Part shown: one piece after another, positions 24,946 to 34,307 of the stretch
How the letters are laid out: each line of letters starts with the position of its first letter
How positions within the stretch are numbered: position 1 is the first letter of the stretch
Assembly: GCA_016721725.1 (NCBI GenBank)
Contig: JADKHN010000004.1
Span: 49,634 to 113,633 of the forward strand
From: Chitinophagaceae bacterium
GTDB lineage: Bacteria > Bacteroidota > Bacteroidia > Chitinophagales > Chitinophagaceae
DNA length: 64,000 nt
Reading direction: 5' to 3'
The notes under the pieces: model-generated
Seen by the model: the letters and a program-made list of their open reading frames with translations, nothing else
Databases searched by the model: none
What the model was told of the DNA's origin: nothing
Position numbers and translations under genes: made by a program

Positions 24946-26295
24946 TTGCTTAAGAAACTGGCCGATATGGTTTACTGGAACCTGTTCTTTACGATCAGGT
25001 TCTACCTGGCCGGCGGCCTGTGCATCATCATTTTCGTACTGTCTTTTTTTTACCGCCCATTGGCCGTCGTTTCATTTACCCTGCTGTGGATCTTCATCCT
25101 GCTGGTCGGGATCGATTATCTCTTTCTCTTCGCCATCGGCCGGCCGCCGGGCGCGAAACGCCTGTTAAGTGACCGGCTCAGTAACGGGGATGAGAACAAA
25201 GTGGAACTCCAATTGCGGAATCACCAGCCTTTCACGGTCGATCTCGAGATCATTGATGAATTGCCGGTACAATTCCAGAAAAGGGACTGGCTGCTGCGGC
25301 ATCGGCTAAAAGGAGGGGAACAAAAGAATATCCTGTACAACCTGCGGCCCGCCGAAAGGGGAGAATACCATTTCGGCCGGATCATCCTGTATGCAAAGAC
25401 CTTGCTCGGGCTCCTGATGCGGAGGCATAATATCGAAGCCGGACAAATGGTACCGGTCTACCCATCCTACATGCAGATGCGGAAGTATGAATTGCTTTCC
25501 AAGACCACCATACAGACCGAACAGGGGAATAAGCGCATGCGGAAGCTGGGTCATAGCATGGAGTTCGAGCAGATCAAGGAATATGTGCGGGGAGATGATA
25601 TCCGCACCATCAACTGGAAAGCGACGGCGCGTAAGGGCTCCCTGATGGTGAACAATTATACCGATGAGAAATCGCAACAGGTCTATTGCCTGATCGACAA
25701 GGGGCGGTTGATGAAGATGCCCTTCGGCGGACTGAGCCTCCTCGATTACGCGATCAACAGCACCCTGGTACTGGCGAATGTCTGTTTGCAGAAACAGGAC
25801 CGGGTGGGCGTGCTCAGTTTCGCCAGCCGGATGGGTTCGATCCTGGCGGCCGACCGTAAGCCGATCCAGCGCGAACACATTTTACAGTTGCTGTATAACC
25901 AGCAGACCCATTTCATGGAAAGCGATTACGAAATGCTGTACATGCAGGTACGTAACCGCATCAAGCACCGGAGCCTCCTGGTGCTCTTTACCAATTTCGA
26001 ATCCATGAGCGGACTCAACCGCCAGTTGAACTACCTGCGGGCCATGGCCAAACATCACCTGCTCATGGTGGTCTTCTTTGAGAATACCGAGTTGCACCAG
26101 CTTTCCGGTCTGCAGGCGGAGAACCTGGAAGAGGTCTATGTCAAGACCATCGCCGAGAAATTCGAATTTGAAAAGCGGCTCATCGTGAAGGAACTCAGGA
26201 AACACGGTATTCTGTCCATACTCACCGCACCGGAAAAACTCACCATCAATACGGTGAATAAATACCTGGAGTTGAAGGCGAGGCAGGCGATATAA
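24946..26295 (+). CDS. DUF58 domain protein
   Basis: 449 residues from a TTG at 24946, or 442 from the ATG at 24967. Two membrane helices lie near the N-terminus (LAGGLCIIIFVLSFFYRPLA, then VVSFTLLWIFILLVGIDYLF). The cytoplasmic part has the diagnostic DUF58 motif EYVRGDDIRTINWKATARKG at about 210-229, followed by a VWA-like fold (QVYCLIDKGRLM, VGVLSFASRMGSI, SLLVLFTNFESMSG). It closes the five-gene MoxR operon and is followed by a repeat-filled gap before truB. Confidence 0.92.
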   Translation: MLKKLADMVYWNLFFTIRFYLAGGLCIIIFVLSFFYRPLAVVSFTLLWIFILLVGIDYLFLFAIGRPPGAKRLLSDRLSNGDENKVELQLRNHQPFTVDLEIIDELPVQFQKRDWLLRHRLKGGEQKNILYNLRPAERGEYHFGRIILYAKTLLGLLMRRHNIEAGQMVPVYPSYMQMRKYELLSKTTIQTEQGNKRMRKLGHSMEFEQIKEYVRGDDIRTINWKATARKGSLMVNNYTDEKSQQVYCLIDKGRLMKMPFGGLSLLDYAINSTLVLANVCLQKQDRVGVLSFASRMGSILAADRKPIQREHILQLLYNQQTHFMESDYEMLYMQVRNRIKHRSLLVLFTNFESMSGLNRQLNYLRAMAKHHLLMVVFFENTELHQLSGLQAENLEEVYVKTIAEKFEFEKRLIVKELRKHGILSILTAPEKLTINTVNKYLELKARQAI

Positions 26296-26296
26296 G

Positions 26297-26400
26297 TTAG
26301 GGGTTAGAAGTTTGAGGTTGGAGGTTGGAGGTTTGAGGTTGGAGGTTAAGCCTTTGCCGCCGCGTGGTGTTATCACCAGCGGCATTAAGATAAATGGTTG
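26297..26400 (+). repeat. Heptad tract with short GCCGCC-type palindrome
   Basis: GGTTGGA/GGTTTGA units with period 7 run from about 26298 to 26350. The palindrome at 26356-26384 is a shortened copy: GCCGCCGCGTGGTG is joined almost directly to ATCACCAGCGGCAT, the centre seen at 13390-13410 being deleted. Heptads resume at 26395. The junctions TTTGCCGCC and GGCATTAAGATAAA match those of the copy at 13378. Confidence 0.8.
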
Positions 26401-26468
26401 AGGTTGGAGGCGTTGTAAAGGTCTGTATGCAATTCAAAATTCACAATTCATCATTCAAAATATTTTTT

Positions 26469-27248
26469 TTGGCACGTAAAGAAACATACCGGCAGAAGCA
26501 CATCCAGAAGTTACAGGAAGGCGGGGAAGAAGCACCAAGGCCGGAAAGAAAGGAAAGGATCCCGGTCGATCCGGAGATCAGGCAGCGTTATGAAGAAGGA
26601 CAGGTGATCCTATTGAATAAACCGCTGCACTGGACCTCCTTTGACGTGGTACGGAAACTACGTGGTTTACTGCAGATCAAGAAGATCGGCCATGCCGGAA
26701 CACTCGATCCCCTGGCAACCGGGCTGCTCATCGTCTGTACGGGAAAGTTTACCAAGAAGATCAATGAGTACATGGCCCAGGAAAAGGAGTACACGGGCAG
26801 TTTCACCCTGGGCGCCGTAACACCTACCTACGATTTGGAAAGTGAACCGGAACAGCAAAAGGACTTTAGTTATGTTACACCTGAGTTGTTGAAAGAAACA
26901 ACCGCCCGCTTCACCGGGGATATAGAGCAGATCGCACCGGCCTATTCGGCCATCAAGAAAGACGGCGTGGCCTTATATGAACTGGCCCGTAAAGGCATCG
27001 AAGTGAAGACCGAACCGCGAAAAGTAAGGATCAGTGCCTTTGAAATTACCGAGATCCAATTGCCGGTGGTTGGTTTCCGCGTGGTCTGTTCCACCGGGAC
27101 CTATATCCGGAGCCTGGCCAATGATTACGGGGCGGCATTGGGTTGCGGGGCGTATTTGAGTAGTCTTTGCAGGACGAGGATTGGTGAGTTCGGGTTGAAG
27201 GATGCGGTGGGGATGGAGGAATTTGAACAGGATCTTGTTAAGCAGTAG
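26469..27248 (+). CDS. truB: tRNA pseudouridine-55 synthase
   Basis: 259 residues if started at the TTG at 26469 (LARKETYRQKHIQKLQEG); the upstream extension to 26394 translates repeat sequence and is rejected. The first 50 residues are a charged extension not typical of TruB. The catalytic domain begins VILLNKPLHWTSFDVVRKL at about 46, the catalytic Asp is in HAGTLDPLATGLLIV at about 77-91, and VVCSTGTYIRSLANDYGAAL lies near the C-terminus. The enzyme forms pseudouridine 55 in the T-loop. The short C-terminal PUA domain of the long form is absent. Confidence 0.92.
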   Translation: MARKETYRQKHIQKLQEGGEEAPRPERKERIPVDPEIRQRYEEGQVILLNKPLHWTSFDVVRKLRGLLQIKKIGHAGTLDPLATGLLIVCTGKFTKKINEYMAQEKEYTGSFTLGAVTPTYDLESEPEQQKDFSYVTPELLKETTARFTGDIEQIAPAYSAIKKDGVALYELARKGIEVKTEPRKVRISAFEITEIQLPVVGFRVVCSTGTYIRSLANDYGAALGCGAYLSSLCRTRIGEFGLKDAVGMEEFEQDLVKQ

Positions 27249-27282
27249 ATGGTTAAAAGTTATAGTTTATAGTCACTGGCCC

Positions 27283-27420
27283 ATTGGTCATTAGGTCATT
27301 AGGTCATTAAGTCATTGGTCAATTGCCTCAATCAGCAGACTCCAATGACTCAATGACTATATGACCTGCATTCGGTTTCCGGGAATAGCAGGTCATCTCT
27401 GTTATCTGACCCCAATAACT
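27283..27420 (+). repeat. Period-8 GGTCATTA tract
   Basis: Units of the type TTAGGTCA/TTAAGTCA repeat with period 8 at about 27286-27335. After a gap, related words (AATGACTC, AATGACTATATGACC, AATAACTAAATGACC) recur on the opposite orientation to 27425. It lies between convergent truB and the TamL-like gene and could fold on itself; no gene is present. Confidence 0.65.
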
Positions 27421-27434
27421 AAATGACCATCTCC

Positions 27435-29882
27435 TCAAAACGGGTAACTGATCCCGATCGTGAAGTTGAAATTCTCATAACGCCATTTTTTGTACTCGTC
27501 ATTCGTTCCTTTGGTGAAGAGCTTTTGAAGCACATCGTCGAATCCCAGGGAGGGGACTTTCCAGCCATTGTTGATATTGCTGATCTCGGGGCGTTTGAAG
27601 CGGAACCCCAGGTCAAAACGCAGGACGAAATAGTTGAAATCAAGACGGAAGCCCGTTCCGGCTGCTATTCCCAACTCTTTATACAGATTTTTGAATTGGA
27701 ATTGCGTACTGTCTGTCCCTCCGCCTGGTTTGGAATTGCGCAGGTTCCAGATATTGCCCATATCACAGAAGATGGCGCCTTTCAGGATCAGTGAATTGGG
27801 GATGATCTGGGCGATCACGTAACGGTATTCGAGGTTGGCCTCGAGTTGTATGTCGCCCGTTCGGTCGTTGAACTTGCTGGTGCCGAAAGGGGTCAGTGGT
27901 TGTGAACCCCGCCCGATGCCTCTTACGGGCCAGCCCCGCATGCTGTTGCTTCCCCCGCCGAAATACTGCTTGAAGAAGGGGAGGGTGGTATCCGATCTGG
28001 AAGCGATCCCCACACCGCCGAATATCCGGAATACAAAGGCCGTTTTGGGCCGGCTGGAGGAGAACACGTATTCCACGTCGGTCTTCACGAATTTGCGCAT
28101 GTATTTCTTCATGATGCCCAGGTTACCCCAGATCAGTCCGGATTCTTCCACGTTCACCTTAAAGCTGTGCTGCCGGTTGGGATGCCGGGGATTGATGCTG
28201 TTGGATTTGAACCCGATGCTGGAACCCGCCACCAGGGCCGTATTGAAGGAGTACCGGAGGAATGGATTTTCCTGCAGGGTCTTCTTGAAACTGTCTGTCT
28301 CATTAAACAACCGGGCGAATTCGATATTGAATGGCTTGATCACCCATTGACGGGTCTGGGTGAGGGATCTTTTGGAACTCCAGTCGTAACCCAACGCGAA
28401 ATTCACCGTTTGCAGGTTGAACAAATTGATTCGGTTGATGAATGATAGGTTTGTATTGATGAAAGATTCCGCGCCGATGAAACGGCGGTCGCGGTTCAGG
28501 TTCTTGAACGGGAAGCTGAACCGGGGGAATACGATATTATTGGAATAGCTGAGTTCGTTGGAGTTGATGATATTGCTTCGCTTTCCGCTGTCGGGCTTGA
28601 GGTTGAGTTCGACGCCGCCACGGATGGCATTGGTCATGCGGATACCCTCTTTCTGGAAATTCCGGTTGAGCAGGGATACGTTACCCGAAAGTCCCAGTAA
28701 GTTACCGGCATTGGCGGCTGTCACGTTATTGGCATTGCTGGTAGCCGAATAACTGGCTTCAAGGGCCGCTTCGAATCCAAACTGTTTTCCGGGGATCAGT
28801 TGGATCGCGAGATCGATCCGGTCGGTACTGTCCTTTCGCTCAATGACCTGGATATTGGTGCTCTGCCAGACCCCTGCATTTGAAAAACTGGTGAGGGTCT
28901 TATAGAAATTCTCCTGGTTGTACAGGTCACCCCTGCGCAGGAACAGGTGACGGCTGAGAAAGCCCGTGCGGAACATCCGGCGGTGATAGCGTACGATGAA
29001 ACTCTTGGAAGCCGGGCCGCGTTCCAGCAGGCTGGGATCATTCAACTGATCGCCGGGCTGGTAATCGGGCAGGATATAGATATTGCCGATATAATATTTC
29101 CGGAGTTTACTGGTATCCGATGGCTGGTTGAGCACGAGGGCCAGTTTGATGGTGGGTGAATCCCGTGCCGCCTGCGCTTCGGCCAGTAAGCGGATCTGTT
29201 CGAAGATATCATCACTGATGGTGGTCAGGGCCCCGGCCGTGGTGTCTCCCCGCATCTTGAGCTCTTCTGAAGTGAATTTATAGTAACCGTTATTGCGGTA
29301 AAGTTCAACCAAACGGCTGATCTCTCCCAATACCGCCGACTTGGTAACGGGAACTCCTTTTTTCAGCAGGGTCTTGTTCATGTTCTTCATGGCCAGTTCC
29401 TGGAGGTCAGGCCTTCGGAGAATATACCGTACGGTGTCGATCAGGGTGGGTTTGCCCGCTTCCAGGGTGTAATGCACATGAACCCGGTGCTGTTCGCCCG
29501 ACCTGACGGTATCAGCCTTATAGGTCACCACTGATTTATAATAACCGATATGCAGCATCGACGCTTCCATATTCCTGGCCGACCGGCCCGAAGAGGCGGT
29601 ATCATAGGCCGGAGGACGATTGATATAATGGATGATGAAAAGGGCATCCTTAGTGGTGACCCGGGAACTGTCATCCAATTGGGCGTTCAGGCGCTGCTTC
29701 AGGCTGGACCGTTCATCCTTGGTAAACTTTCCTCCCTTAACTTCGATATTGTTTTTTGTGATAAAGGGCTTATCTTTTTGATATTTACGCGGGATGGTAC
29801 AGGCATGAATAAACAGGATGAGGAATATCAGGGAAAAGAAAAACCGGCCTTGGAACTTATGATCGGAAGGGGGAATAAACAT
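27435..29882 (-). CDS. TamA/BamA-family outer membrane lipoprotein (TamL-like)
   Basis: 815 residues. The N-terminal hydrophobic segment ends in LILFIHAC, so Cys28 is probably lipidated, as in the lipoprotein variants of TamA (TamL) of Bacteroidota. POTRA-like repeats follow (LIDTVRYILRRPDLQELAMK and the GYYKFTSEELKMRG region, about 140-330). The C-terminal half is a surface-antigen-type beta-barrel with the family motifs FKQYFGGGSNSMRGWPVRGI at about 640 and DIQLEANLEYRY, ending in a terminal strand FTIGISYPF. It should insert outer membrane proteins or take part in lipid/protein export with a TamB partner, not seen here. Divergent from the SpoU methylase gene. Confidence 0.87.
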   Translation of the reverse strand: MFIPPSDHKFQGRFFFSLIFLILFIHACTIPRKYQKDKPFITKNNIEVKGGKFTKDERSSLKQRLNAQLDDSSRVTTKDALFIIHYINRPPAYDTASSGRSARNMEASMLHIGYYKSVVTYKADTVRSGEQHRVHVHYTLEAGKPTLIDTVRYILRRPDLQELAMKNMNKTLLKKGVPVTKSAVLGEISRLVELYRNNGYYKFTSEELKMRGDTTAGALTTISDDIFEQIRLLAEAQAARDSPTIKLALVLNQPSDTSKLRKYYIGNIYILPDYQPGDQLNDPSLLERGPASKSFIVRYHRRMFRTGFLSRHLFLRRGDLYNQENFYKTLTSFSNAGVWQSTNIQVIERKDSTDRIDLAIQLIPGKQFGFEAALEASYSATSNANNVTAANAGNLLGLSGNVSLLNRNFQKEGIRMTNAIRGGVELNLKPDSGKRSNIINSNELSYSNNIVFPRFSFPFKNLNRDRRFIGAESFINTNLSFINRINLFNLQTVNFALGYDWSSKRSLTQTRQWVIKPFNIEFARLFNETDSFKKTLQENPFLRYSFNTALVAGSSIGFKSNSINPRHPNRQHSFKVNVEESGLIWGNLGIMKKYMRKFVKTDVEYVFSSSRPKTAFVFRIFGGVGIASRSDTTLPFFKQYFGGGSNSMRGWPVRGIGRGSQPLTPFGTSKFNDRTGDIQLEANLEYRYVIAQIIPNSLILKGAIFCDMGNIWNLRNSKPGGGTDSTQFQFKNLYKELGIAAGTGFRLDFNYFVLRFDLGFRFKRPEISNINNGWKVPSLGFDDVLQKLFTKGTNDEYKKWRYENFNFTIGISYPF

Positions 29883-29900
29883 AAATAACGTTGAACGACG

Positions 29901-30644
29901 ATGATTAGCAAATCACATACCAAATATATCCAAAGTTTACAGCACAAAAAATTCAGGGATGAAGGACTTGTATTTATCGCCGAAGGCCCAAAGGTAGTAC
30001 CCGAATTACTGATGGGCGGTAAATTTATTTGTAAAGAGCTCTTCGCCCTTCCCGGATGGCTGGATGCGAACCGGTCCCTGGTCCGCCAATTCCCGGATAC
30101 GGTCTTTGAGGAAGTGAAGGATTTCGAACTCGAAAAGATCTCCGCACTCGCGACACCCCATGAGGTACTGGCTGTTTTTGAGCAATCTCCCGCGCCGGCG
30201 GCATTCGATACCCGCAACAGGATCACCCTGGCCCTTGATACCATCCAGGATCCCGGTAACCTGGGTACACTGATCCGCCTGGCCGATTGGTTCGGTATCA
30301 GCCATATCGTTTGTTCTACCGGTTGTGCAGACCGGTACAATCCCAAAGTGGTGCAAAGTACTATGGGCAGCCTCGGACGGGTGGAATTGCTGTATACTCC
30401 GCTGGCAGAATGGCTGCAGGTCAACAATAAGGTCAAACGTTACGGTGCTGCACTGGATGGCACGGATATTAAAAAACTACCCGCTTTGAAGGAAGGGATC
30501 ATCGTCATCGGCAATGAGGCCCATGGCATCAGTACTGCCGTAATGGATTGTATTGATGAAAAGATCACCATCAGGAAATTCGGTATCGCCGAATCCCTGA
30601 ATGCGGCAGTGGCTGCAGGCATTATCCTTCACCAGGTCACCTGA
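29901..30644 (+). CDS. SpoU/TrmH family RNA 2'-O-methyltransferase
   Basis: 247 residues. The N-terminal substrate-binding domain (HTKYIQSLQHKKFRDEGLVF) precedes the knotted SPOUT domain with its three motifs: LDTIQDPGNLGTLIRLADWF at about 113, IVIGNEAHGIS at about 199 and IAESLNAAVAAGIIL near the C-terminus. It methylates a ribose in rRNA or tRNA; the exact site is not predictable. It is convergent with the LolE/FtsX-like gene and the two coding regions overlap by 8 bp at their 3' ends. Confidence 0.9.
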   Translation: MISKSHTKYIQSLQHKKFRDEGLVFIAEGPKVVPELLMGGKFICKELFALPGWLDANRSLVRQFPDTVFEEVKDFELEKISALATPHEVLAVFEQSPAPAAFDTRNRITLALDTIQDPGNLGTLIRLADWFGISHIVCSTGCADRYNPKVVQSTMGSLGRVELLYTPLAEWLQVNNKVKRYGAALDGTDIKKLPALKEGIIVIGNEAHGISTAVMDCIDEKITIRKFGIAESLNAAVAAGIILHQVT

Positions 30645-31872
30645 ACTGGATGGCGGCCACCGGTTTGATCTTGCGGATCAGCAGGGTGGGGATGATGAGG
30701 GTGATCATGGAGATCACAAAAGTACCGAGGCAGATCAGCGCAACCTGCCAGCCCACCACCTGGGCATGGGCCGCCTTCATATAATAAGCCTCTTCATTCA
30801 GTTTGATGAATCCATAGGTTTCCTGGAGCCAGCAGATACCGAGTCCGAGTGCGGCGCCGATGACGATCCCCGTGAGGGCGATGAGTGAAGTATTATAGAG
30901 GAAGACCTGCTGCAGCTTCCAGTTGGTTGCGCCCAGGGCCTTTAATACACCGGTCATGTGTGTACGCTCCAGGACCAGGATGATGAGGCAGGTGATGAGG
31001 TTGACGATCGCCACGACCATCATGATGCCCAGCAGGATGTCCTTGATCCTTCCCTGCAGTTTGAGCCAGTCGAAGATATTGGGATAGATCCTTTTGATGG
31101 ATACCGGGTACCAGCTTTGGGGCAGTATGTCCGGTTCATAGATCCGGCTGGTGATCGTATCGGTCTGGGTATAATCATCCAGGAAGAGCTCATAACCCCC
31201 GATCATCCGGTCGTCCCATCCGTTCAGTTGCCGGATGAGATTGATGTCGCAGATCCCGAATTGCTTATCGTATTCATCGATACCTGTCTTGTAGATCCCG
31301 GCGATACGCATTTTCCTGACCGACCTGGATCCGTCCTCCCGGAAGAAAAAGACCAGCACGCTGTCCTGCACTTTCAGCCGGAGCTGGTTGGCGGTATAAG
31401 TTGAGACATCGATCTCCCGGCTGAAACCGCTGTCGGTAAAGCTGATCCATTTCCCTTCCTGCAGAAAGGGTTGTAGCCGGTTGAAATTGAAATCCTCATC
31501 CACTCCTTTCAGCAGCAGGCTTTCGATATCATCGCCTTTTTTGATGATGGCCGATTTCGCGGCGAACCGTTCCACTGAGCGGATACCCGGGAATTTTTTG
31601 AGGTTGGATTCAACCGTATCATTGCGGTAAATGGGATAGTCCTCGGCGATACCCGCCTTGTTCTCCACATCCTGCAGCACGCGTATATGTCCCCAGAAAC
31701 TGAATACCTTATTGCTGATGACCTGCTGGAACCCGTTGACAAAGCTCATAGCCACGATCATGATGGCCACACTGATAGCGGTTGCGGAGATGGCGAGCCC
31801 GATGATGAAACGAGAAAAGGTCTTTTGCCGGTTAAAGGCGATCCGCCTGGCTATGAACAGAGAAACATTCAA
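30637..31872 (-). CDS. LolE/FtsX-like ABC transporter permease
   Basis: 411 residues. Helix 1 at about 24-46 (IGLAISATAISVAIMIVAMS) is followed by a periplasmic MacB-type domain of about 220 residues and three C-terminal helices (LGIMMVVAIVNLITCLIILV, LIALTGIVIGAALGLGI, VALICLGTFVISMITLIIPT). The motif LKALGATNWKLQQVFLYN before helix 3 is typical of LolC/E. It would extract lipoproteins from the inner membrane or act in a related export system; the ATPase partner is not in the window. TTG at 31872 is the only suitable in-frame start; a TACTTTTG -7 element lies 23 bp upstream. Confidence 0.85.
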   Translation of the reverse strand: MNVSLFIARRIAFNRQKTFSRFIIGLAISATAISVAIMIVAMSFVNGFQQVISNKVFSFWGHIRVLQDVENKAGIAEDYPIYRNDTVESNLKKFPGIRSVERFAAKSAIIKKGDDIESLLLKGVDEDFNFNRLQPFLQEGKWISFTDSGFSREIDVSTYTANQLRLKVQDSVLVFFFREDGSRSVRKMRIAGIYKTGIDEYDKQFGICDINLIRQLNGWDDRMIGGYELFLDDYTQTDTITSRIYEPDILPQSWYPVSIKRIYPNIFDWLKLQGRIKDILLGIMMVVAIVNLITCLIILVLERTHMTGVLKALGATNWKLQQVFLYNTSLIALTGIVIGAALGLGICWLQETYGFIKLNEEAYYMKAAHAQVVGWQVALICLGTFVISMITLIIPTLLIRKIKPVAAIQFR

Positions 31873-31895
31873 TCGGCATATTTTTTGGTATCTTA

Positions 31896-31903
31896 CAAAA
31901 GTA
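31896..31903 (-). promoter_or_regulatory. -7 element of the LolE/FtsX-like gene
   Basis: On the minus strand TACTTTTG (31903-31896) fits TAnnTTTG and precedes the TTG start at 31872 by 23 bp. Confidence 0.5.
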
Positions 31904-32020
31904 TTTTATTTCTGTTTAATGACTTTAGATAATATGGTGAACGCTCATAGCGGCAAGGCGGTACAAGAAGGCGATCAGGATTTTCATCCGGGTGAACCCG
32001 GGTTCAGCCAGGCAAACCCG

Positions 32021-33328
32021 ATGCGATTGAAGTATTTACGAAAACCCGGAGCGAAAAAATGTTTACTGGCGATCTTCAGCCTGATCCTTTCGCTTCAGTT
32101 ATCCGCACAGATCCCCGATGCGGTGTATAAGTCCAACATCCGTTCCGTAAGGTTTCATCTGTACGGAAGCCAGTTATCCCTGCCCGTCTATAACCTCAAC
32201 AGCATGGACCAGCTGGAACTGAATTTCGACGATATGGACGGGAATGTGAAAAGCTATTACTACACATTCGTGCTCTGCGATTATAACTGGCGGCCGGTTG
32301 ATTTGAACCCGTTCACGTATATCAAGGGCTTCACCCAGCAACGCATTTCCAATTACCGGTATTCTTCCATTGCCCTTACCCGTTATACGCATTACCAGGC
32401 CATCCTGCCCGACCGCGGCACTTCGCTCACCCTTTCCGGAAATTATATGCTGAAGGTCTACCTCGACGGGGATACCTCCAAACTGGCCTTCACACAACGG
32501 TTGCTGGTACTCGACCAAAAGGCTTCGATCAACGCCCAGGTGGTCCAGCCCTTTGTGCCCGACCAGGCCAGGACCAGCCAGATGATCCGGTTCACGGCCA
32601 ATATAAACGGACTCAATTCTTTCAGTGCGGCACAGCAGGTGAAAGTGGTGATCCTGCAGAATAACCGCTGGGACAACGCCATCCGGGATATCGCTCCAAC
32701 CTTTGTCAGGGGCAATACGCTCGATTTCAGTTCGGTGAACAATGGCATATTCCCCGGAGGCAAGGAATGGCGTTGGCTCGATCTGCGCAGTTTCCGCTTG
32801 CAAAGCGACCGGGTGGAAAGGGCCAATTACAATAAGAATTCCACCGAGATGTTCCTGTTCACCGATATCGACCGGGGCGGTCAGCGTTATGCCTATTACA
32901 GCGATCTCAATGGCATGTATTCGGCCGAGACCTATGAGACCATCAATCCCTACTGGCAGGCCGATTATGCCACGGTCCATTTCAGCCTGGCCCCGCCCGG
33001 CGGTCAGCCTTATGCGAATAAAGACATCTATCTCGCGGGACAACTCACCAATTATGAGCTGAATGAAAAAACGCAAATGGTCTTCAACAAAGAGAAAGGG
33101 CTTTATGAGATCAGCCTGTTGCTGAAACAGGGTTATTACAATTACACTTATATATCCGTGGACCGTAACAATCCCCAGATCCGCGTCGATCTTGAAGGGA
33201 ATTACTGGGAGACCGAGAACAGCTATACCATCCTGATGTATTATAAGTCCTTCACCGACCGTTCAGACCAGCTCATCGGCGTCAGCCGGATCAATTCCAG
33301 GTCGGATCGGCCTGGAGTTAGCTTTTAA
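32021..33328 (+). CDS. DUF5103 domain exported protein
   Basis: 435 residues from the ATG at 32021, chosen because it puts a signal peptide (KKCLLAIFSLILSLQLSAQ) at the N-terminus. Earlier in-frame ATGs (31919, 31934) would add a charged leader of about 30 residues. The mature protein matches the DUF5103 family of Bacteroidota: SVRFHLYGSQLSLPVYNLNS, LELNFDDMDGNVKSYYYTFV, NPFTYIKGFTQQRISNYRYS and the C-terminal YYNYTYISVDRN. It is predicted to be all-beta; DUF5103 proteins have no assigned activity. It is the last gene before the SRP RNA. Confidence 0.85.
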   Translation: MRLKYLRKPGAKKCLLAIFSLILSLQLSAQIPDAVYKSNIRSVRFHLYGSQLSLPVYNLNSMDQLELNFDDMDGNVKSYYYTFVLCDYNWRPVDLNPFTYIKGFTQQRISNYRYSSIALTRYTHYQAILPDRGTSLTLSGNYMLKVYLDGDTSKLAFTQRLLVLDQKASINAQVVQPFVPDQARTSQMIRFTANINGLNSFSAAQQVKVVILQNNRWDNAIRDIAPTFVRGNTLDFSSVNNGIFPGGKEWRWLDLRSFRLQSDRVERANYNKNSTEMFLFTDIDRGGQRYAYYSDLNGMYSAETYETINPYWQADYATVHFSLAPPGGQPYANKDIYLAGQLTNYELNEKTQMVFNKEKGLYEISLLLKQGYYNYTYISVDRNNPQIRVDLEGNYWETENSYTILMYYKSFTDRSDQLIGVSRINSRSDRPGVSF

Positions 33329-33364
33329 CTGACAGCTAACCGCTTTTTCCTAACCGCTTTTCCT

Positions 33365-33372
33365 TATCTTTG
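33365..33372 (+). promoter_or_regulatory. -7 element of the SRP RNA gene
   Basis: TATCTTTG fits TAnnTTTG and ends 6 bp before the first base of the closing stem of the SRP RNA at 33379. The -33 region is T-rich without a clean TTTG. Confidence 0.65.
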
Positions 33373-33378
33373 CAACTT

Positions 33379-33472
33379 GGCAAGTCTTATACGACCAGCT
33401 CCTGCTGAACTCCCCCAGGACCGGAAGGTAGCAAGGGTAGGTGGTTGAGCGGTGCGATATAAGTAACTTGCC
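33379..33472 (+). ncRNA. ffs: Signal recognition particle RNA (4.5S-type)
   Basis: A single long hairpin of about 94 nt. GGCAAGT (33379-33385) pairs with ACTTGCC (33466-33472) and CTTATA with TATAAG; the apex carries the conserved SRP domain IV sequence CAGGACCGGAAGGTAGCAAG (33416-33435), including the GGAA tetraloop and the asymmetric-loop bases that bind Ffh. It is followed by CATTTTTTATG, a T-tract for termination, and preceded by a TATCTTTG promoter element. The RNA forms the SRP with Ffh and targets membrane proteins. Confidence 0.93.
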
Positions 33473-33584
33473 ATTTTTTATGCCCCCAAACCCCCTGGAG
33501 GGGGCTTCCGAAGTCCCTGATAGTTTGATCATTTCTAAATCAGCTCCGGGTATAAATATTTTCTCAACAATCTTTCATTTATAA

Positions 33585-33592
33585 TACTTTTG
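33585..33592 (+). promoter_or_regulatory. -7 element upstream of fsa
   Basis: TACTTTTG fits TAnnTTTG; the fsa start codon follows about 56 bp later. No -33 TTTG at the right distance. Confidence 0.5.
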
Positions 33593-33648
33593 TCCCGCTC
33601 TCCAATTATTCATTCAACCAAAATACTGCCAACTGGCATACAGCGCTT

Positions 33649-34302
33649 ATGAAATTTTTTATCGACACGGCCAACCTGGCCCAGATCAAGGAAGCCAATG
33701 ACCTCGGGATCCTCGACGGTGTGACCACCAATCCCTCCCTGATGGCCAAAGAAGGCATCAAAGGCACGGAAGCCGTCATGGCCCATTACAAGACCATCTG
33801 CGAAATGGTGGACGGGGATATCAGCGCGGAAGTGATCTCCACCGATTTTGAAGGCATCATCGCCGAGGGACAAAAACTTTCGGCCATCCATCCTAACATC
33901 GTGGTCAAGGTTCCGATGATCAAAGAAGGGATCAAGGCCCTGAAATGGTTCACGGATAACGGCATCAAGACCAACTGTACGCTGGTGTTCAGCGCCGGAC
34001 AAGCGATACTGGCCGCCAAGGCCGGAGCCACCTATGTCTCCCCATTCATCGGCCGCATCGACGACAGCGGATGGGACGGTATGATCCTGATCCACCAGAT
34101 CCGCCAGATCTTCAATGTACAGGGTTTCAAGACCGAGATCCTGGCCGCATCCATACGCAACCCCAATCACATCATCTCCTGCGCTGAAGCCGGCGCGGAT
34201 GTTTGTACCTGTCCGCTCGATTCCATCCTCGGACTCCTGAAGCACCCGTTGACGGATATCGGACTGGCGAAATTTTTGGAAGACGCGAAGAAATTTGCGT
34301 GA
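33649..34302 (+). CDS. fsa: Fructose-6-phosphate aldolase / short transaldolase
   Basis: 217 residues, the typical length of the short transaldolase (FSA/TalC) class. MKFFIDTANLAQIKEANDLG at the N-terminus, DGVTTNPSLMAKEG at about 23-36, the Schiff-base Lys in NIVVKVPMI at about 84-92, CTLVFSAGQAILAAKAGATY at about 108 and the terminal SILGLLKHPLTDIGLAKF are all present. Members either cleave fructose 6-phosphate or act as transaldolase; the sequence alone does not decide between them. It is followed by a strong structured terminator region. Confidence 0.92.
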   Translation: MKFFIDTANLAQIKEANDLGILDGVTTNPSLMAKEGIKGTEAVMAHYKTICEMVDGDISAEVISTDFEGIIAEGQKLSAIHPNIVVKVPMIKEGIKALKWFTDNGIKTNCTLVFSAGQAILAAKAGATYVSPFIGRIDDSGWDGMILIHQIRQIFNVQGFKTEILAASIRNPNHIISCAEAGADVCTCPLDSILGLLKHPLTDIGLAKFLEDAKKFA

Positions 34303-34307
34303 TACAA

